This document shows, piece by piece, positions 6,341-8,419 of a stretch of DNA of 8,419 nt. This DNA comes from an uncultured Altererythrobacter sp. Lineage in GTDB: Bacteria; Pseudomonadota; Alphaproteobacteria; Sphingomonadales; Sphingomonadaceae. The notes under the pieces were generated by a model that ran no database searches, was not told the DNA's origin, and saw only the letters and a list, made by a program, of their open reading frames with translations. Within the stretch, counting starts at the first letter, position 1. Every line of letters begins with the position of its first letter. The DNA is taken from assembly GCA_946885545.1 (NCBI GenBank), contig CAMPGP010000077.1, positions 1 to 8,419 on the forward strand. Direction: 5' to 3'. The translations under genes were made by a program, and so were the position numbers.

Positions 6341-6934
6341 TCAATCCATGTGTCGCAGGCCGACACGCAGGTAATCCCAGCCGGTTATCACGGTCAGCAC
6401 GGCGGCGGTCCACAGCGTGATGATGCCGACGATGTGCGGCACGTTGATCGAGGCTTCGCCCACCGCCATCGTCCACCAGGGCAAGGCGCCGCCGAGGATC
6501 AGCGCGCCAAGCGATACCATCTGCGCGGCGGTCTTCCATTTGGCCAGCCGGCTGACGGGCATCGAAACCTGCAATGGCCCCAGAAACTCGCGCAGCCCCG
6601 AGACCGCGATCTCGCGCATCAGGATGACGAGGCCCGCGATGACGTGGAAATCGCCCGCTATCGGCCCGCGCAGCCATCCTTGCGCGGTCAGCACCAGAAT
6701 GACCGCCGCGACCATGATCTTGTCGGCAATCGGATCGAGGAAAACGCCGAGCTTGGAAACCGTCCCGCTCGAGCGCGCCAGATAGCCGTCGAAATAATCG
6801 GTGAAGCCCATGAGGCAGTAGAGCGCAAAGGCAAGCAGGTACCCGAAGGCCCATTCGGGCCACCACAGCAGGAACACGAGCAGCGGGATCGTCACGATCC
6901 GCGATAGCGTGAGGATATTGGGCAGGTTCAGCAC
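6341..6934 (-). CDS. pgsA: CDP-diacylglycerol--glycerol-3-phosphate 3-phosphatidyltransferase
   Basis: This 197-residue inner-membrane enzyme makes phosphatidylglycerophosphate, the precursor of phosphatidylglycerol and cardiolipin, from CDP-diacylglycerol and glycerol-3-phosphate. The CDP-alcohol phosphotransferase signature is complete: D46, D49-G50, A53-R54, G63, D67 and D71 (DYFDGYLAR, then GVFLDPIAD). Several hydrophobic segments flank it (about 12-42, 73-85, 95-110 and two nearer the C-terminus), as expected for this multi-pass family. The N-terminus LNLPNILTLSRI is typical of PgsA. The start is the GTG at 6934: a TAG stop lies five codons upstream in frame, and AGGAC (minus strand, 6948-6944) is nine bases before it. 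The gene converges on mipZ with four bases between stops and no terminator, and is divergent from the LplT-like transporter. PgsA rather than phosphatidylserine or phosphatidylcholine synthase is favoured by length and N-terminus. Confidence 0.95.
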   Translation of the reverse strand: MLNLPNILTLSRIVTIPLLVFLLWWPEWAFGYLLAFALYCLMGFTDYFDGYLARSSGTVSKLGVFLDPIADKIMVAAVILVLTAQGWLRGPIAGDFHVIAGLVILMREIAVSGLREFLGPLQVSMPVSRLAKWKTAAQMVSLGALILGGALPWWTMAVGEASINVPHIVGIITLWTAAVLTVITGWDYLRVGLRHMD

Positions 6935-6964
6935 GACGCCGATGTCCTAGCGTGTCGTGCCGCC

Positions 6965-6986
6965 GGGCAAAAGCCGTGCTTTGCCC
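6965..6986. repeat. inverted repeat in the pgsA/MFS divergent region
   Basis: GGGCAAA (6965-6971) and TTTGCCC (6980-6986) form a perfect 7-bp inverted repeat with an eight-base spacer. Allowing one bulged A, GC pairs extend it to about nine pairs with a CGT loop. It lies 31 bases upstream of the pgsA start and 64 bases before the MFS start, so it is positioned to be a shared operator or a pgsA leader hairpin. I see no clear -35/-10 pair for either gene in this gap. Confidence 0.4.
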
Positions 6987-7049
6987 TTTGTCCGCATCGC
7001 AGGGTGTTCTAAGGCCGGGCCGCACACGGCAAGGGGCGCGAAAACCTGC

Positions 7050-8405
7050 ATGACGACATCGACGCACATCTTGCGCCGCAGCCGCTTTCTCCCGCTGTTC
7101 GTCACGCAATTGTTCAATGCGTTCAACGACAACCTCTACAAGACCGCGATGGTGCTGTTCGTGGTCTACAGCGTCTACAACTCCGAAGCCGACGAAGCGA
7201 TGTTCAGCGCCATCGCATCGGGCGTATTCATTCTTCCGTTCTTCGTCCTGTCCGCGCTGGCGGGTCAACTGGCGGACATGAGCGACAAGGCGCGGATCAT
7301 CCGCATGGTCAAGGCATGCGAGATCGGCATCATGGCGGTCGGCGGCGCGGGCCTCTTCGTGGCCTGGCAGGACATCGAATGCGCCGCGAACGCGGGTGAA
7401 TGTATCGCCCAGCCGCACTGGCTGGTCTCTCAGTCCGCCATCCCGGCGATGCTCGTCGCGCTGTTCGCGATGGGTGTGCATTCCACCTTCTTCGGTCCGA
7501 TAAAATACGCGATCTTGCCGCAACACCTGAGGCAGGACGAAGTCCTCGCGGGGACCGGCCTGGTCGAAGCCGGGACCTATATCGCGATCCTGTTCGGGAC
7601 GATCCTGGCCGGTTGGATCCCGGCCGAGGCCGCGGCCGTGGCGGTGTTCGGCGTGGCGATCGTCGGCTACCTCACCTCCCGCCACGTGCCGCCCGCGCCG
7701 CCCCAGGGCGAAATCGAACCGATCGATTTCAACGTGTTCCGGTCGTCGTGGGTCCTCGTGCGCAACACGATGCACGACGACCGCGTCTTCCTCGCGATCA
7801 TGGCGATCAGCTTCTTCTGGACCATTGGCGCGGTGCTGTTCATCCAGTTCCCACCGCTCGCCAAGAACGTCCTCACCGCCAGCCCCGAAGTCGCGAGCCT
7901 GTTCCTGGTGACGTTCTCGATCGGCGTCGCGATCGGCTCCGTCTCCGTGAACGCGCTGCTCAAGGGTACCGTCTCGGCACGCTATTCACCGATGTCGGTT
8001 ATCGTGATGGCGCTGTTCGTTCTCGCCTTCTATTTCGTGTGTCGTTGGTGGGTCCCTGCGCCCGGCGACAGCCTGATGACAGTGAGCCAGTTCATGGCGC
8101 AGCCGCTGGCGATCCCCCTGCTCTTGTGCCTGCTCGGCATCGCCGTCGCAGGCGGAATGTTCGTGGTCCCGCTCTACGCCTTCCTGACGACCTTCGTGCC
8201 CAAGACCCAGACCGCGCGCACGATTGCCGCGAACAATATCGTCAATTCGGGTGCGATGGTCGCAGGATCGCTGCTTGCGGTCGGTCTCAGCGCGCTGGAG
8301 GTTGCTATCGTGGACCAGCTGCTATTGAGCGCGGCGATGTGTCTCGTGTCGAGCTGGCTGGGGAAGAAGCTTTACGCGGCCGAAACTGCCGTCGCGCAGA
8401 GCTGA
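7050..8405 (+). CDS. LplT-like MFS transporter (putative lysophospholipid transporter)
   Basis: This 451-residue polytopic inner-membrane protein of the major facilitator superfamily has roughly 12 hydrophobic segments. Similarity to E. coli LplT, which flips lysophospholipids inward for re-acylation by Aas, is seen by eye in TQLFNAFNDNLYKTA (about 19-33), GQLADMSDKARIIR (motif A, 72-85), STFFGPIKYAILP (145-157), GLVEAGTYIAILFG (170-183) and GGMFVVPLYAFLTTF (368-382). Many relatives are fused to acyltransferase and AMP-ligase domains; this one stops after the transporter, with TGA at 8403. A loop near residues 106-125 has two cysteines (C111, C118). A GTG at 6957 would add 31 residues of non-family sequence, so the ATG at 7050 is chosen; AAGGGG (7031-7036) is a rather distant ribosome binding site. 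Divergence from pgsA supports a phospholipid role, but the substrate is inferred. Confidence 0.85.
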   Translation: MTTSTHILRRSRFLPLFVTQLFNAFNDNLYKTAMVLFVVYSVYNSEADEAMFSAIASGVFILPFFVLSALAGQLADMSDKARIIRMVKACEIGIMAVGGAGLFVAWQDIECAANAGECIAQPHWLVSQSAIPAMLVALFAMGVHSTFFGPIKYAILPQHLRQDEVLAGTGLVEAGTYIAILFGTILAGWIPAEAAAVAVFGVAIVGYLTSRHVPPAPPQGEIEPIDFNVFRSSWVLVRNTMHDDRVFLAIMAISFFWTIGAVLFIQFPPLAKNVLTASPEVASLFLVTFSIGVAIGSVSVNALLKGTVSARYSPMSVIVMALFVLAFYFVCRWWVPAPGDSLMTVSQFMAQPLAIPLLLCLLGIAVAGGMFVVPLYAFLTTFVPKTQTARTIAANNIVNSGAMVAGSLLAVGLSALEVAIVDQLLLSAAMCLVSSWLGKKLYAAETAVAQS

Positions 8406-8419
8406 TCGATCAGACGATG

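Noticed and set aside
6258..7775. 505-codon minus-strand open frame spanning pgsA and the MFS gene
   Set aside because: It runs through parts of two well-supported genes in other frames. Its His/Arg/Asp-rich composition is typical of a shadow frame.
8403..8412. TGATCGATCA palindrome at the MFS stop, possibly also a convergent gene's stop
   Set aside because: Only seven bases follow before the window ends, so a convergent gene cannot be supported.

Overview
The window looks like ordinary chromosomal DNA of a GC-rich alphaproteobacterium, most likely a sphingomonad (Erythrobacter/Sphingomonas relatives). The evidence is a MipZ-type division-plane ATPase (a largely alphaproteobacterial protein), an aspartyl-tRNA synthetase with the non-discriminating signature, DnaA- and GANTC-like sites next to mipZ, and the general style of the proteins. 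The lineage is inferred from protein features, not from a database search. I see no mobile element, CRISPR array, tRNA or rRNA.

Layout. From 1 to 2973 all genes are on the minus strand. Read in their own direction they are aspS (aspartyl-tRNA synthetase), a small VOC/glyoxalase-fold protein, acpP (acyl carrier protein) and the first 43 codons of fabF (beta-ketoacyl-ACP synthase II), which leaves the window at its left edge. A rho-independent-type hairpin with a T-rich tail sits between acpP and fabF. A well-formed aspS promoter lies at 3048-3076. Divergent from aspS, on the plus strand, are rnd (RNase D) and an oxyR-like LysR regulator that overlaps rnd by four bases. A 124-base intergenic region with a consensus DnaA box and an adjacent GANTC site follows, then a mipZ-family gene. 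This gene converges on pgsA (phosphatidylglycerophosphate synthase, minus strand) with only four bases between the stop codons. Divergent from pgsA is an LplT-like MFS transporter, complete to its stop near the right edge.

How the genes fit together. Most are housekeeping: fatty-acid synthesis (acpP, fabF), phospholipid head-group synthesis and possibly lysophospholipid transport (pgsA, MFS), translation (aspS), RNA processing (rnd), peroxide response (oxyR) and division-site placement (mipZ). I found no obvious undescribed multi-gene system. The observations most worth a second look are the DnaA box plus GANTC site in front of mipZ, the four-base coupling of an OxyR with both redox cysteines to RNase D, the His signature in AspRS that predicts tRNA-Asn mischarging, and the stand-alone LplT-like transporter divergent from pgsA.
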